From Catellatospora methionotrophica (GTDB lineage: Bacteria; Actinomycetota; Actinomycetes; Mycobacteriales; Micromonosporaceae): DNA of 64,000 bases. Shown here in pieces: positions 26,743 through 35,365 of the stretch (the stretch's first letter is position 1; each line of letters opens with the position of its first letter). The position numbers were made by a program, and so were the translations under genes. The stretch covers positions 243,027-307,026 of the forward strand of contig NZ_JAAOTJ010000007.1 of the NCBI RefSeq assembly GCF_011297335.1. The letters are read 5' to 3'. The notes below the pieces were generated by a model, which saw nothing but the letters and a program-made list of their open reading frames with translations, did no database searches and was not told the origin of the DNA.

Positions 26743-27324
26743 ATGGCGTGGTTTTCGTGGCAACGCTTGCGGGTGGGTCAGTCAACGACGGGGGAGGCGC
26801 GACCGCGAACGGTTCCGCAGCAGCGCAGCCTCTTCGAGGTGCCGGACGATCTGTCCATGATGGACAGCCTGCCGCCGGCGCCGACGACCCTGGCGCCGGC
26901 TGAGACACCCCAGGTCAACCTGCGCCGCATCGCCGCCACCCTGGACCTGCTCGACATCCGCTACCTCTCCGACGGCGAGGAGAGCCTGCTGGCGCTCTGG
27001 GAGCGGCACGCCCTGCTGTTCGCGGTCGAGGGGCCGGACGACGAGATCCTGGTGATCCGGGCCCGCCCGCACGCCACCGTGCCGCCGGAGCTGGCCGACC
27101 TGGCCTACCGCGCGGTCAACGAGTGGAACCACACCCGCCGCTTCGCCAAGGCGTACGTGGGCGACCCCACCGAGCGCGGCCAGCTGCCGATCTACGCCGA
27201 GTGGCAGGTGCCCCTGCGGTCCGGCGTGCACGACGCGCTGCTGATGGAACTGCTCGACTGCGCCGCCTCGGTCTCCACCACGTTCGTGGACTGGATGCAC
27301 AGCGACGGCGGCCTGCTGCTCTGA
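26743..27324 (+). CDS. YbjN/type III secretion chaperone-like domain protein
   Basis: This 193-residue protein has a polar N-terminal segment of about 60 residues and then a YbjN-like alpha/beta domain (VNLRRIAATLDLLDIRYLSDGEESL through HATVPPELADLAYRAVNEWNHTRRFAKAYV, ending FVDWMHSDGG). Such domains resemble secretion chaperones; the role in actinobacteria is unknown. I chose the ATG at 26743 because AGGAG at 26731 is 7 bases upstream; the ATG at 26737 is too close to it. A perfect 18-bp hairpin terminator follows. Confidence 0.82.
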   Translation: MAWFSWQRLRVGQSTTGEARPRTVPQQRSLFEVPDDLSMMDSLPPAPTTLAPAETPQVNLRRIAATLDLLDIRYLSDGEESLLALWERHALLFAVEGPDDEILVIRARPHATVPPELADLAYRAVNEWNHTRRFAKAYVGDPTERGQLPIYAEWQVPLRSGVHDALLMELLDCAASVSTTFVDWMHSDGGLLL

Positions 27325-27361
27325 CGACGTCACTCCGCCGCCGCAGGGCCCTCTGACGGCG

Positions 27362-27404
27362 ACAGCCGCCTGCCCGGGTCTCGTACACCCGGGCAGGCGG
27401 CTGT
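27362..27404. terminator. Bidirectional terminator between convergent genes
   Basis: Perfect 18-bp stem (arms 27362-27379 and 27387-27404, with GCCGCCTGCCCGGG in the left arm) and 7-base loop. Confidence 0.75.
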
Positions 27405-27423
27405 TCCGCGTTCTGGAGCCGCG

Positions 27424-28704
27424 TCAGTCCGTGCGGGGGAACAGGCCGATCCGGCCGTGGTACTCCCGGCCGAGCTCGTCGGTGTCCGAGCCCACCAGCA
27501 GCCCCTGCGGCGTGATGGCGAACGCGCGCACGCCCACGCCGCGGCTGCGGGTCGGGTTCCACGGCAGGGCCATCCCGGTGACCGGGTTGATCGCGGCCAC
27601 CCCGGGGCGGTCCACGGCGCCCGGTCCGGCGGACTCCATGCCGTAGGGGTTGTTCAGCCAGCGCTGGTGCCCGCCGACGTAGACCGCCCCGCCGACGATC
27701 TCCACGGCGTACAGCGAGTCGCCGCCGGTGTGGTTGACCCAGGTGGGGCGGACCTTGCCGGTGGCGTACGTCTCGAAGCGCGCCGCGGTGTCGCAGTTGA
27801 TCTCGACGCCGCTGAGCCGCCCCGTGGTGACGACGACGAAGTACTCGCCGTCGGGGGAGAAGTCCGCCGCCCGCATGTACGTGTCGAAGCCCTCCCGGCA
27901 CAGCGGCACGTAGGCGTCGGTCCACCAGTTGGCGGCCTTGCTCGGGTTGCCGGTCAGGTCGAACATGGCGGCCTGCACCCGGCGCGACGAGCCGACCCGG
28001 GTGAACGCGCCGATCGCCAGCAGCCGGTCGCCGGACGGTGAGATCGCGATGTCCTCGACCTTCACCCGGCCGATCTCCGGGGCGTCCAGGCGGGCGTCGA
28101 ACGATGCGTCCACCGCGCCGGTGATCGGGTCGATCCGGGCCAGCCCGCGCCGCTCCACCCTGTTGACCGCGGTGAACGAGCCGCCGAGATACAGCCACGG
28201 GCCGGCCACGGACAGGCCGCGCACGTCACCCCAGTTGATCGAGGCGTCGAAGCCCTCGACCTGCTCGCCGGTGGCCAGGTCGAGCCGGGCCAGCCCGCGC
28301 TGGTCCTCGTCGTCGATCTGCTCGAACGAGCCGCCGACGAACACCGAGTTGGCCGGGCCGGGGGTCAGCGAGTACACCATGCCGTCGACCGACGGCGCGA
28401 AGTCGAGCACCGCGCCGCTACGCAGGTCGAAGGCGAACAGGTGCTCGCGCTCGTACTCCTGGGTGCCGACGTTGTCGCTGACCCTGGTGAAGTCGCCGCC
28501 GACGACGACGGTCTGGCCGACCACGGCCAGCGCGTGCACCTCACCGTCGAGGATGTGCGGCGTCCAGTCGGCGGGATTCTCGCTGACGGTGCGCACGTCG
28601 CGCGGTTTCAGGTTCTCGGCCGGGGCCTGGGGCTGGGCGGCCCACACGGCGGTGGGCAGGGCCATCGCGGCCATGGCGGCCAGCGATACCACGCGTCGGC
28701 GCAT
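27424..28704 (-). CDS. Secreted beta-propeller repeat protein
   Basis: The protein begins with a signal peptide (MRRRVVSLAAMAAMALPTAV, cut near AWA-A) and continues with six or so repeats of a blade motif, for example VVVGGDFTRV, VFVGGSFEQI, LYLGGSFTAV and LLAIGAFTRV, each followed by a GLARLD-like strand. This is a delta-60/DUF5122-type beta-propeller. It is probably exported and binds polymers or other proteins; no catalytic residues can be assigned. The ATG at 28704 has GAGGAG upstream; a TTG six codons earlier is unlikely to be used. Confidence 0.88.
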   Translation of the reverse strand: MRRRVVSLAAMAAMALPTAVWAAQPQAPAENLKPRDVRTVSENPADWTPHILDGEVHALAVVGQTVVVGGDFTRVSDNVGTQEYEREHLFAFDLRSGAVLDFAPSVDGMVYSLTPGPANSVFVGGSFEQIDDEDQRGLARLDLATGEQVEGFDASINWGDVRGLSVAGPWLYLGGSFTAVNRVERRGLARIDPITGAVDASFDARLDAPEIGRVKVEDIAISPSGDRLLAIGAFTRVGSSRRVQAAMFDLTGNPSKAANWWTDAYVPLCREGFDTYMRAADFSPDGEYFVVVTTGRLSGVEINCDTAARFETYATGKVRPTWVNHTGGDSLYAVEIVGGAVYVGGHQRWLNNPYGMESAGPGAVDRPGVAAINPVTGMALPWNPTRSRGVGVRAFAITPQGLLVGSDTDELGREYHGRIGLFPRTD

Positions 28705-28760
28705 CAGGACGTCTCCTCGCAAATCCGGGCATATCTCCCTGGGTTAACGAGGCGAGCGAA

Positions 28761-28800
28761 AGGAAGGGCACCCTTCTGGACGGGTTAGTCGAGAAGGGTG
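28761..28800. repeat. Degenerate member of the AAGGAAGGGC hairpin family
   Basis: AAGGAAGGGCACCCTTCT is followed after 14 bases by AGAAGGGTG, giving a 9-bp stem. It lies upstream of the secreted propeller gene, not downstream of a gene, so it is a dispersed repeat rather than a simple terminator. Confidence 0.55.
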
Positions 28801-28883
28801 GCTTGGGTCACTGCGAGGATCGGCGCTTCGCGCCGAGCTGATCTCTGGCTCCGCATTAACCATGCTCTACCTATGCTTCATGG

Positions 28884-29294
28884 TCAATGCTCCGCATTGA
28901 CCATGAAGAACGCCGCCCGCTCCAGATAGTCCCAGAGCATCTTGTCCAGCTCCGGGCTGAGTTCGAGCACGTCAACGGCGTGGCGCATGTGGTGCAGCCA
29001 GGCGTCGCGCTCCTTCTCGCCGATGACGAACGGGGCGTGCCGCATCCGCAGGCGCGGGTGCCCGCGCTCCTGGGAGTAGGTGTTCGGGCCGCCCCAGTAC
29101 TGGATCAGGAAGAGGCGCAGCCGCTCGTTGGCGGGGCCGAGGTCTTCCTCGGGATACATCGGGCGCATCACCGGATCGGTCGCGACACCGGCGTAGAACT
29201 CGTCCACGAGCAGCCGGAAGGCGTCCTCGCCGCCGAGCAGCTCGAAGTAGTTCGGGGTCGGCAGGGCCGTCGACGCGGGGGGCTGGTCACTCAC
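28884..29294 (-). CDS. Group II truncated hemoglobin
   Basis: This 136-residue globin has the GlbO pattern: FYAGVATDPVMRPMYPEEDL, LRLFLIQYWGGPNTYS, and RGHPRLRMRHAPF with the proximal haem-binding His. Group II hemoglobins bind O2 and NO and protect against oxidative or nitrosative stress. The GTG start (VSDQPP) is 10 bases after the MFS stop, so the two are co-transcribed. The family normally starts near this point, so a longer upstream frame is not used. Confidence 0.93.
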   Translation of the reverse strand: MSDQPPASTALPTPNYFELLGGEDAFRLLVDEFYAGVATDPVMRPMYPEEDLGPANERLRLFLIQYWGGPNTYSQERGHPRLRMRHAPFVIGEKERDAWLHHMRHAVDVLELSPELDKMLWDYLERAAFFMVNAEH

Positions 29295-29304
29295 CAGCCC
29301 TAGG

Positions 29305-30648
29305 CTACCCGGCGACCGGAGCCTCATTGAGCCGCCGGGCGCGCTCGATGGCGGCGGTGAAGCGCTCGTGCGGCGGCCACGCGCTGAGCGCCACCAGCAC
29401 CAGCACCACCCCGGCCACGCTCCACAGGCCGATGACCTGGTGCAGCGGCCAGTGGTTGGCCAGCACGCCGGTGAACAGCACCGCGGCGCCCTGCATCACC
29501 TGCACGCCGCCCTGCATCACGCCGAAGGCACGCGCCCGGTAGACGTTCGGCAGGGCCTGCACGAACAGTGCGTTTATGGTCGGCAGCATGCCGGCCAGGC
29601 AGAAGCCGCAGGCCGCCGCCATCAGGCACACGGCGATCAGGGACGGGTCGAGCAGCGCGGGCACCAGCATGATCGGGGTGAGCAGGGCCAGTGGCCGGAT
29701 CAGCGACCGGCGCATGGCCGGGGCCATGAACCGGCCGACCACGATGCCGCCCAGCACGTAACCCGCCGGGTTGGCGAGCATGATCATTCCTTGCGCGAAG
29801 CCGCGCTCGGAGTCCCCGTCCAGGGACAGGTGATGGGCCCAGACGGCGGCCAGGCCCTCGGGCACGATCGCGAACAGCGTCACGCTGAACACCAGCACGG
29901 CGATGGCGCGCAGGGCCGGGATGCCGAAGACCACCCGGAAGCCCTCGGCGGTCTCCTGGATCAGGTTGCGGCGCGCGTTCGGGTTGCCGACCGCCGGCCG
30001 GTGCTTCACCACGAAGGTCAGCAGCAGCGCCGAGACGGCGAAGGTGGCGGCGTCGAGCAGCAGCGACATCCGCGGGTTCATGGCGGCCAGCAGGCCACCG
30101 GCGAGATAGCCGCCGATCTGCGCGGCCTGGCCCGCGCTGAGGTTCAGCGAGATGCCCACCACCAGGCGGTCGCCGGTGAGGATGGCCGGGTACAGCGCGG
30201 AGCGGGCGGCCTCGTAGGGCGGGTTGCCCAGGGCGGTGAGGAACAGCAGGCCGATCAGGACCGGGATCGGCAGGTTCGGCACGGCGACCAGCGCGATGAG
30301 CCCCATCCGGGCCAGATCACTGATGATCATCACCGTGCGGTACGGATACCGTTCGGCGACCGCGGCCAGCATCGGGCCCAGCAGCACCCACGGCGCGAAA
30401 CTGATCGCGAAGGTGGCCGCGGCCATGCCGGCCGAGCCCGTCTGCTCGTACACCAGCGTGGTGACCGCGGCCTTGGCCAGGTAGTCGCCGATCCAGGACA
30501 GCACACTCGCGCCGAGCATGCCCCGGTACTCGCGGATGGCGAGCACCTCACCGAAGGTCGCGCGGTGCTCGGGTATCGAGCCGGGCGTTTCGTTCGGCGG
30601 GGGCGTGTTGGTGCGAGCGGGGTGGTGCACCACCGGATGGTCCTCCAT
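29305..30648 (-). CDS. MFS transporter
   Basis: This 447-residue protein has about 12 hydrophobic segments starting near residue 45, a cytosolic N-terminal tail rich in Pro, and a positively charged loop between the two halves (VVKHRPAVGNPNARRNLIQE, about residues 217-236). It resembles the EntS/enterobactin-exporter-like MFS group seen in actinobacteria. The exported compound is unknown. It is followed directly by the truncated hemoglobin gene in the same direction. Confidence 0.9.
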   Translation of the reverse strand: MEDHPVVHHPARTNTPPPNETPGSIPEHRATFGEVLAIREYRGMLGASVLSWIGDYLAKAAVTTLVYEQTGSAGMAAATFAISFAPWVLLGPMLAAVAERYPYRTVMIISDLARMGLIALVAVPNLPIPVLIGLLFLTALGNPPYEAARSALYPAILTGDRLVVGISLNLSAGQAAQIGGYLAGGLLAAMNPRMSLLLDAATFAVSALLLTFVVKHRPAVGNPNARRNLIQETAEGFRVVFGIPALRAIAVLVFSVTLFAIVPEGLAAVWAHHLSLDGDSERGFAQGMIMLANPAGYVLGGIVVGRFMAPAMRRSLIRPLALLTPIMLVPALLDPSLIAVCLMAAACGFCLAGMLPTINALFVQALPNVYRARAFGVMQGGVQVMQGAAVLFTGVLANHWPLHQVIGLWSVAGVVLVLVALSAWPPHERFTAAIERARRLNEAPVAG

Positions 30649-30789
30649 CGATCACGACATTGGTATCGAGGACCGCCATCCTGTCGCAGAGTCACGCCGA
30701 ATGACCGCCCCAGAAGGGATGTCGTCGGTTGATTCTGCCCGATCGGTGGATAAAGCGCTAGCCTCTACGGCTGATGCCACCGTAGCCGG

Positions 30790-31791
30790 TCAGGGGGCGG
30801 TCGGCTCGTCGGCGGGCACCGCGGTCCGCATTGCCCGAGCGGCCTGCATCTGGGCGGCGATGCCCGATGCCTCCAGCGCCTCGGTGAGCCGCCGCCGCAT
30901 CTCCCGCTGCAGGTCCCACTGCCGGTCGGCGGAGGTCTTGCAGACGGTGCGGATGACCGCGCCGTCGACGCTGATGTTCTCCACGCCCAGCACCTGCGGC
31001 GGCTCCACGAAGTCGGCGGACCACTCGGGGTCGTTGGCGAAGGCGTCGACCGCCTGGCGCAGCACCGCCGTGGCATCCTCCACGCCGACGAAGCCGATCG
31101 GCACGTCGATCATGACGGTGGCCCAGCCCTGGCTCTTGTTGCCGATGCGGATGATCTCGCCGTTGCGCACGTACCAGATGACGCCGCGGCCGTCGCGGAT
31201 GGTGACGGTGCGCAGCCCGACCGACTCGACCACGCCGACCGCCTCGCCGGTGTCGATCACGTCGCCCACCCCGTACTGGTCCTCCAGCAGCATGAACAGG
31301 CCCGCTATCAGGTCCTTGACCAGCGACTGCGCGCCGAAGCCGAGGGCCACGCCGACGATGCCGAGGCTGGCGATGAGCGGCCCGACGTTCACGTCGAACT
31401 CGCTGAGCACGATCAGGAAGGCGACCGAGAACACGCCGACGGTGACCATGCTCTTGAGCACCGACCCGATGGCCTCCGCGCGCTGGCGGCGGCGCTCGGG
31501 GAACATGCTCCCCGAGTTCAGCACCGCGACCGGCACCCGGATCGGCCGCAGCATGGTCGGCACCTTGCCCTGGGCGGTACGTGCCACGATCTTGTTGATC
31601 GTGTGGTTCAGCAGCGAGCGGGCGATCAGCGCGACGACAATGATGACGATGATGCGGATCGGTTTGATCAGCAGGTAGTAGCCGCCGTCGGCCAGCCATG
31701 CCGAATCGGTGACGTTGTACAGCCACTGGCAGATCTGGTCGGTGTCGGTGCACGGCGTGGCCGGGTCGGGGGCGAGAAGGCTCAACGGCAT
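30790..31791 (-). CDS. MscS-family mechanosensitive ion channel
   Basis: This 333-residue protein has about three N-terminal membrane helices (about residues 42-62, 115-135 and 139-165) with the pore-lining and following motif GVALGFGAQSLVKDLI (about 150-165) and the MscS beta-domain (GDVIDTGEAVGVVESVGLRT, VWYVRNGEI). The C-terminus is cytosolic and Ala-rich. It should open on hypo-osmotic shock. It is monocistronic, with about 140 bases to the MFS gene and 200 bases to the divergent HNH gene that hold no other gene. Confidence 0.93.
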   Translation of the reverse strand: MPLSLLAPDPATPCTDTDQICQWLYNVTDSAWLADGGYYLLIKPIRIIVIIVVALIARSLLNHTINKIVARTAQGKVPTMLRPIRVPVAVLNSGSMFPERRRQRAEAIGSVLKSMVTVGVFSVAFLIVLSEFDVNVGPLIASLGIVGVALGFGAQSLVKDLIAGLFMLLEDQYGVGDVIDTGEAVGVVESVGLRTVTIRDGRGVIWYVRNGEIIRIGNKSQGWATVMIDVPIGFVGVEDATAVLRQAVDAFANDPEWSADFVEPPQVLGVENISVDGAVIRTVCKTSADRQWDLQREMRRRLTEALEASGIAAQMQAARAMRTAVPADEPTAP

Positions 31792-31991
31792 GGCTAACTA
31801 GCTACCTCATCGGTCGGTCGGCGGATCGGGCGGCCTCTGGGGGATATTCCTCGCATATGCCAATGACCAGGGCAAAGCGCGGTTGAGAATTCATGAGACC
31901 GCCGCAAATTGTAGGTGCAATCACCAGATCAATCGGGGACGATGGTCACAATGACGCGATGACGTGACTGTGCCGCCGGAGGGTGAGACCG

Positions 31992-32510
31992 ATGCCTGAC
32001 ATACGACCCACAGCCGCCTCCGCCGCGTTGCTCCTCAACGCGACCTATGAACCGCTGTGTGTCGTGTCCGTGCGCCGGGCCGCCATTCTCATTCTCTCCG
32101 GCAAGGCCGTCTGTGTCGCCGACGGGGACGGGATGCTGCACAGCTCCCGCGCCCGGGTGCCCGTTCCGCTGGTCGCCAAGCTCACCCGCTACGTCCGGGT
32201 GCCGTACCGCACCCAGGTCGGCCTGTCCCGGCGCGCGATCTTCGCCCGCGACGGCGGGCGCTGCGTCTACTGCCAGGGCCCGGCCGAGACGATCGACCAC
32301 GTGCACCCCCGCTCCAAGGGCGGCCCGCACGCCTGGGAGAACGTGGTGGCCGCCTGTGCGCGCTGCAACCACCACAAGGGTGACAAGACGCTGGCCGACC
32401 TCGGCTGGCGTCTTCCCGTCAAGCCCACGGTGCCGCACGGCGCGATCTGGCGCGTGCTCGGCCACCGCACCCCGGACCCGCGCTGGGCACAGTGGCTGGA
32501 GACGGTCTGA
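31992..32510 (+). CDS. HNH endonuclease
   Basis: This 172-residue protein has the ALLLNATYEPLCVVSVRRAAILIL start typical of an actinobacterial HNH group, then the nuclease motif: CVYCQGPAETIDHVHPRSKGG (about residues 92-112) and ENVVAACARCNHHKGDK, with two CxxC pairs for zinc. The ATG has GGAGG 10 bases upstream; a GTG 9 bases earlier is too close to it. The physiological target is unknown; the gene is widely conserved and not linked to an element here. Confidence 0.92.
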   Translation: MPDIRPTAASAALLLNATYEPLCVVSVRRAAILILSGKAVCVADGDGMLHSSRARVPVPLVAKLTRYVRVPYRTQVGLSRRAIFARDGGRCVYCQGPAETIDHVHPRSKGGPHAWENVVAACARCNHHKGDKTLADLGWRLPVKPTVPHGAIWRVLGHRTPDPRWAQWLETV

Positions 32511-32513
32511 GGC

Positions 32514-33131
32514 TCAGGCCTTGTGCGCGCTGACCAGGCTCGCGAACACCACGATGTTGTCGGCGTAGCCCAGCTCGCCGCCCACCCAGCGGCCCCCGCA
32601 GGTGATCAGCCGTAACGCGGGCCGGGTGAAGTCGTGGTAGATCCGGTCCACGGGCAGGCTCTGCTTGCTGAACCGCTCGACCGTGTTGACCTCGAACACG
32701 GTGACCCTGTTGTCCCGGCGCGTGATCTCGATCTTCGCGCCGGGCTTCAGCTCGTTCAGCCGGTGGAAGACGCCGGGTTTGTCCTTGGTGTCCACGTGCC
32801 CGACGACGATCGCGGGCCCGTACTGGCCGGGGGACGGCCCGTCGTCGAACCAGCCCGCCTCGTTGCGCAGCAGCAGCGACGGCGTGTCGATCGCGCCCCG
32901 TTCGTCCAGGCCCACCCCGTGGATGTACGCCTTGACCTTGATCGCCGGGATCTGGATCCGCAGCGGGCGGCTCGGGCCGAGCACCGGGAACTCGCCCGGC
33001 GGGGCCTTGCCGGGCCCCCGGAACAGCTCGGCGAACGAGAACCCGTTGGCCTTGCCCACCCCGATCCCGACACTGAACAGCCCGGCCAGCAGCAGCATGA
33101 CGGCCAGCGGGCCGCGCAGACGGCGCAGCAC
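32514..33131 (-). CDS. Class F sortase
   Basis: This 205-residue protein has one N-terminal membrane helix (about residues 9-28) and a sortase fold with the catalytic set visible: His in VVGHVDTK, Cys in LRLITCGGRW and Arg in the late WVGGELGYADN region or nearby. Class F sortases of actinobacteria attach proteins with a C-terminal sorting signal to peptidoglycan. The gene lies 4 bases after a cell-surface protein gene with a C-terminal membrane anchor, which is its probable substrate. Confidence 0.93.
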   Translation of the reverse strand: MLRRLRGPLAVMLLLAGLFSVGIGVGKANGFSFAELFRGPGKAPPGEFPVLGPSRPLRIQIPAIKVKAYIHGVGLDERGAIDTPSLLLRNEAGWFDDGPSPGQYGPAIVVGHVDTKDKPGVFHRLNELKPGAKIEITRRDNRVTVFEVNTVERFSKQSLPVDRIYHDFTRPALRLITCGGRWVGGELGYADNIVVFASLVSAHKA

Positions 33132-33135
33132 GGCG

Positions 33136-33630
33136 TCAGGCGGGGGTCAGCGGGTTGCGCCCGCGACGGCGCGACAGCAGCAGCACGCCCAGGCCCAGGC
33201 CCATCGCCGCGGCACCCGCGCCGATCAGTGTCGCGCCGCCGTCCCCGGCCAGCGCGCCGCCGCCGGTGTTCGGGCCGTGGCTCGGGCTGTCGTGGTTGAC
33301 CACCCACAGCGTGGTGGTGGCGGTCTGCCGGCTGGGACAGGTCAGCTTCACGTTGTAGCCGCCGGCCTTCTTGTTCTCGGGGACCGTCGCCGCCGCGATC
33401 AGGTACACGTTCACGGGCTCGACGGTCACCGTGCCGAACGCGTCAGAGTGCACCTTCGCGTTGTTCAGCGCGTCGCCGCAGCTGGCCCGGATGGCCACCT
33501 GGAACCCGGCCTGGATCGTGCTCGGATTGACCTCGACGAACACACCCTCGGCGTACGCGGGCGCGGGAGCGGTGAGCGCCGCCACGACCAGCGCCACGGC
33601 ACCGGCCGCCACCCGAAGAGCAGACCGCAT
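33136..33630 (-). CDS. Secreted surface protein with C-terminal anchor, likely sortase substrate
   Basis: This 164-residue protein has a signal peptide (MRSALRVAAGAVALVVAALT, cut near AYA-E), a beta-sandwich-like domain of about 95 residues with two Cys (SCGDAL, LTCPS), then PNTGGG, a glycine-rich linker, a hydrophobic helix (IGAGAAAMGLGLGVLLL) and a basic tail (SRRRGR). That order matches a cell-wall sorting signal, though the motif is not the usual LPXTG. It is the first gene of a two-gene unit with the class F sortase. Confidence 0.85.
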   Translation of the reverse strand: MRSALRVAAGAVALVVAALTAPAPAYAEGVFVEVNPSTIQAGFQVAIRASCGDALNNAKVHSDAFGTVTVEPVNVYLIAAATVPENKKAGGYNVKLTCPSRQTATTTLWVVNHDSPSHGPNTGGGALAGDGGATLIGAGAAAMGLGLGVLLLSRRRGRNPLTPA

Positions 33631-33766
33631 GTTTCCCCCAAATCGGTGATCAACGCCCGATCAAGACCGGGCTGTCCCAAATCCTCCCATCAAACCCGCC
33701 TGCCGGACACCCCGAAACATGAAAAAAAGGCCCGAAACGGACGCTCCGTCGCCCTTTGCGACCGGC

Positions 33767-33833
33767 GATGATCGCTGTTTCGTGCCGGAAACTGCGGTCC
33801 CACCTGAGGTTTTGACAAGAAACGACGATCTTC
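33767..33833. repeat. 67-bp dispersed palindromic element, copy 1
   Basis: It begins GATGATCGCTGTTT and ends CGACGATCTTC. A second copy of the same length, about 70 percent identical, lies at 53264. The ends are nearly inverted (GAAGATCGC type against GCGATCTTC type). It sits in the 262-bp gap between the surface-protein gene and the Lrp gene. Confidence 0.65.
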
Positions 33834-33892
33834 GGGGCGGAGCGGGGCGGGGGCGGCGTCGGATCGGGATTAGAGGGGGGCTATGGGGTATG

Positions 33893-34327
33893 TCAGGGGG
33901 GAGTGAGAGGGCGCCAGGAGAGGGGGGTGGAGAGGATCAGGGTGCTGGAGGGGCGCCCGTGGGGGGCGAGGCGGTCGATAAGGGATTCGAAGGCGTCCAT
34001 GGAGGTGGCGGCGACCTTGAGGACGCTGCAGGCGTCGCCGGTGATGCGGTGGATCTCCAGTACCTCGGGCCACTCCGGCACGCTCGGGTCGCGCAGTACG
34101 CAGTTCGGGCCGTAGCAGGACATCTGGATCAGCGCTACGACCGGGCGACCGGCGGCGGTCAGGTCGACGTGGGCCCGGTAGCCGACGATCACGCCGGAGT
34201 CCTCCAGGCGGCGTACCCGCTCGGCGACCGCCGGTGGGGACAGGTGCACCCTCCGGGACAGCTCGCTGAAGGACAGCCGGGCGTCCTCCTGCAGTTCGCG
34301 CAGCAGCGCCCAATCCATGTCGTCCAC
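33893..34327 (-). CDS. Lrp/AsnC-family regulator divergent from the tryptophan operon
   Basis: This 144-residue protein has the N-terminal helix-turn-helix of the family (MDWALLRELQEDARLSFSELSRRVHLSPPAVAERVRRLE) and a C-terminal RAM ligand-binding domain (GPNCVLRDPSVPEWPEVLEIHRITGDACSVLKV). It probably senses tryptophan or a kynurenine intermediate and controls the divergent operon starting at 34469, as KynR does for kyn genes in proteobacteria. The GTG start follows GAAGGG by 9 bases; an in-frame ATG at 34351 is possible. Confidence 0.88.
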   Translation of the reverse strand: MDDMDWALLRELQEDARLSFSELSRRVHLSPPAVAERVRRLEDSGVIVGYRAHVDLTAAGRPVVALIQMSCYGPNCVLRDPSVPEWPEVLEIHRITGDACSVLKVAATSMDAFESLIDRLAPHGRPSSTLILSTPLSWRPLTPP

Positions 34328-34393
34328 TAGCGCTTTCCCTTCATAAACCAAACGCCCCGACCCCAGTATGAACGTTAAGCGGATCGCCCCGAG

Positions 34394-34409
34394 TGCCGTT
34401 GATTCGGCA
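34394..34409. promoter_or_regulatory. Candidate operator between lrp and the tryptophan operon
   Basis: TGCCG and CGGCA flank TTGATT in the 141-bp divergent region. Lrp/AsnC proteins bind short imperfect palindromes of this size. It is a weak motif and I see no other likely operator. Confidence 0.35.
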
Positions 34410-34468
34410 TTCCGTCCGAGGCCCTTCCGGAGACATCATGACGTTGACCAGAGCACCTGGAGGAACGC

Positions 34469-35359
34469 GTGACCGCTCCATCGACGACCACCGCAGCCGT
34501 ACGCCCGGTGACCGCGGCCGAGCGTGCCGAGCGCGCCGAAGCCAACGGCGGCGAGCCGACCCTGGAGTTCGCCCAGCGCACGCCGTATGACGCGTACGTG
34601 CACGCGAGCACGCTGCACACGCTGCAGCAGACGCTGAGCAAGGACCCGGGCGAGATGTCCTTCCTCATGATCAGCCAGGTGATGGAACTGTACTTCGGCC
34701 TGGTGCGCTTCGAGCTGCGCGAGACCCAGCGCCTGCTGGCCGATGACGACGTCTACGGCGCGCTCGCCCCGCTGCGGCGTACGGCGCTGCACCTGGACGG
34801 GCTGAACGCGGCCTGGCAGACGCTGCACTGGATGACCCCGGCCGACTTCAACCGGTTCCGCAACCTGCTCGGGGAGGGCTCGGGCTTCCAGTCGGCGATG
34901 TACCGGCACCTGGAGTTCCTGCTCGGGCTGAAGACCGCGTCGCTGGTCCGGCCGTTCCAGCGCCAGGACGAGGTGTACCACGACCTGCTGGCGACGCTGC
35001 ACGGCACGAGTGTGTGGGACGACGTGATCGCCCTGCTCGCCCGCCGGGGCTTCGACATCCCCGCCGACCTGCTGTCGCGTGACTTCGCGACCGAGCACGA
35101 GGCGCACCCGGCCGTCGAGGCGGCATGGGTGCGCATCTACGGTGACGAGAGCCCGGACAACCACCTGCGCCTGCTCGGCGAGGCGCTGACCGAGGTCGCC
35201 GAGCGCTTCGACGACTGGCGCTACAAGCACCTCAAGGCCGTTGCGCGCACGATGGGCGCGAAGGTCGGCAGCGGCGGCTCCAACGGGTACGCCTGGCTGC
35301 AGCGCAGCATGTCCCGCACCGTCTTCCCCGAACTCTGGACCGCCCGCACGGCCATGTGA
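34469..35359 (+). CDS. kynA: Tryptophan 2,3-dioxygenase
   Basis: This 296-residue haem enzyme opens the indole ring of L-tryptophan to N-formylkynurenine, the entry step of the pathway. Family features are clear: TPYDAYVHASTLHTLQ near residue 40, FLMISQVMELYFGLVRFELR, GEGSGFQSAMYRHLEFLLG, and HLKAVARTMGAKVGSGGSNG (about residues 251-270), which holds the proximal haem His. A GGAGG 9 bases before the GTG supports the start. It is the first gene of the operon, 6 bases ahead of kynU. Confidence 0.95.
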   Translation: MTAPSTTTAAVRPVTAAERAERAEANGGEPTLEFAQRTPYDAYVHASTLHTLQQTLSKDPGEMSFLMISQVMELYFGLVRFELRETQRLLADDDVYGALAPLRRTALHLDGLNAAWQTLHWMTPADFNRFRNLLGEGSGFQSAMYRHLEFLLGLKTASLVRPFQRQDEVYHDLLATLHGTSVWDDVIALLARRGFDIPADLLSRDFATEHEAHPAVEAAWVRIYGDESPDNHLRLLGEALTEVAERFDDWRYKHLKAVARTMGAKVGSGGSNGYAWLQRSMSRTVFPELWTARTAM

Positions 35360-35365
35360 GGCACA

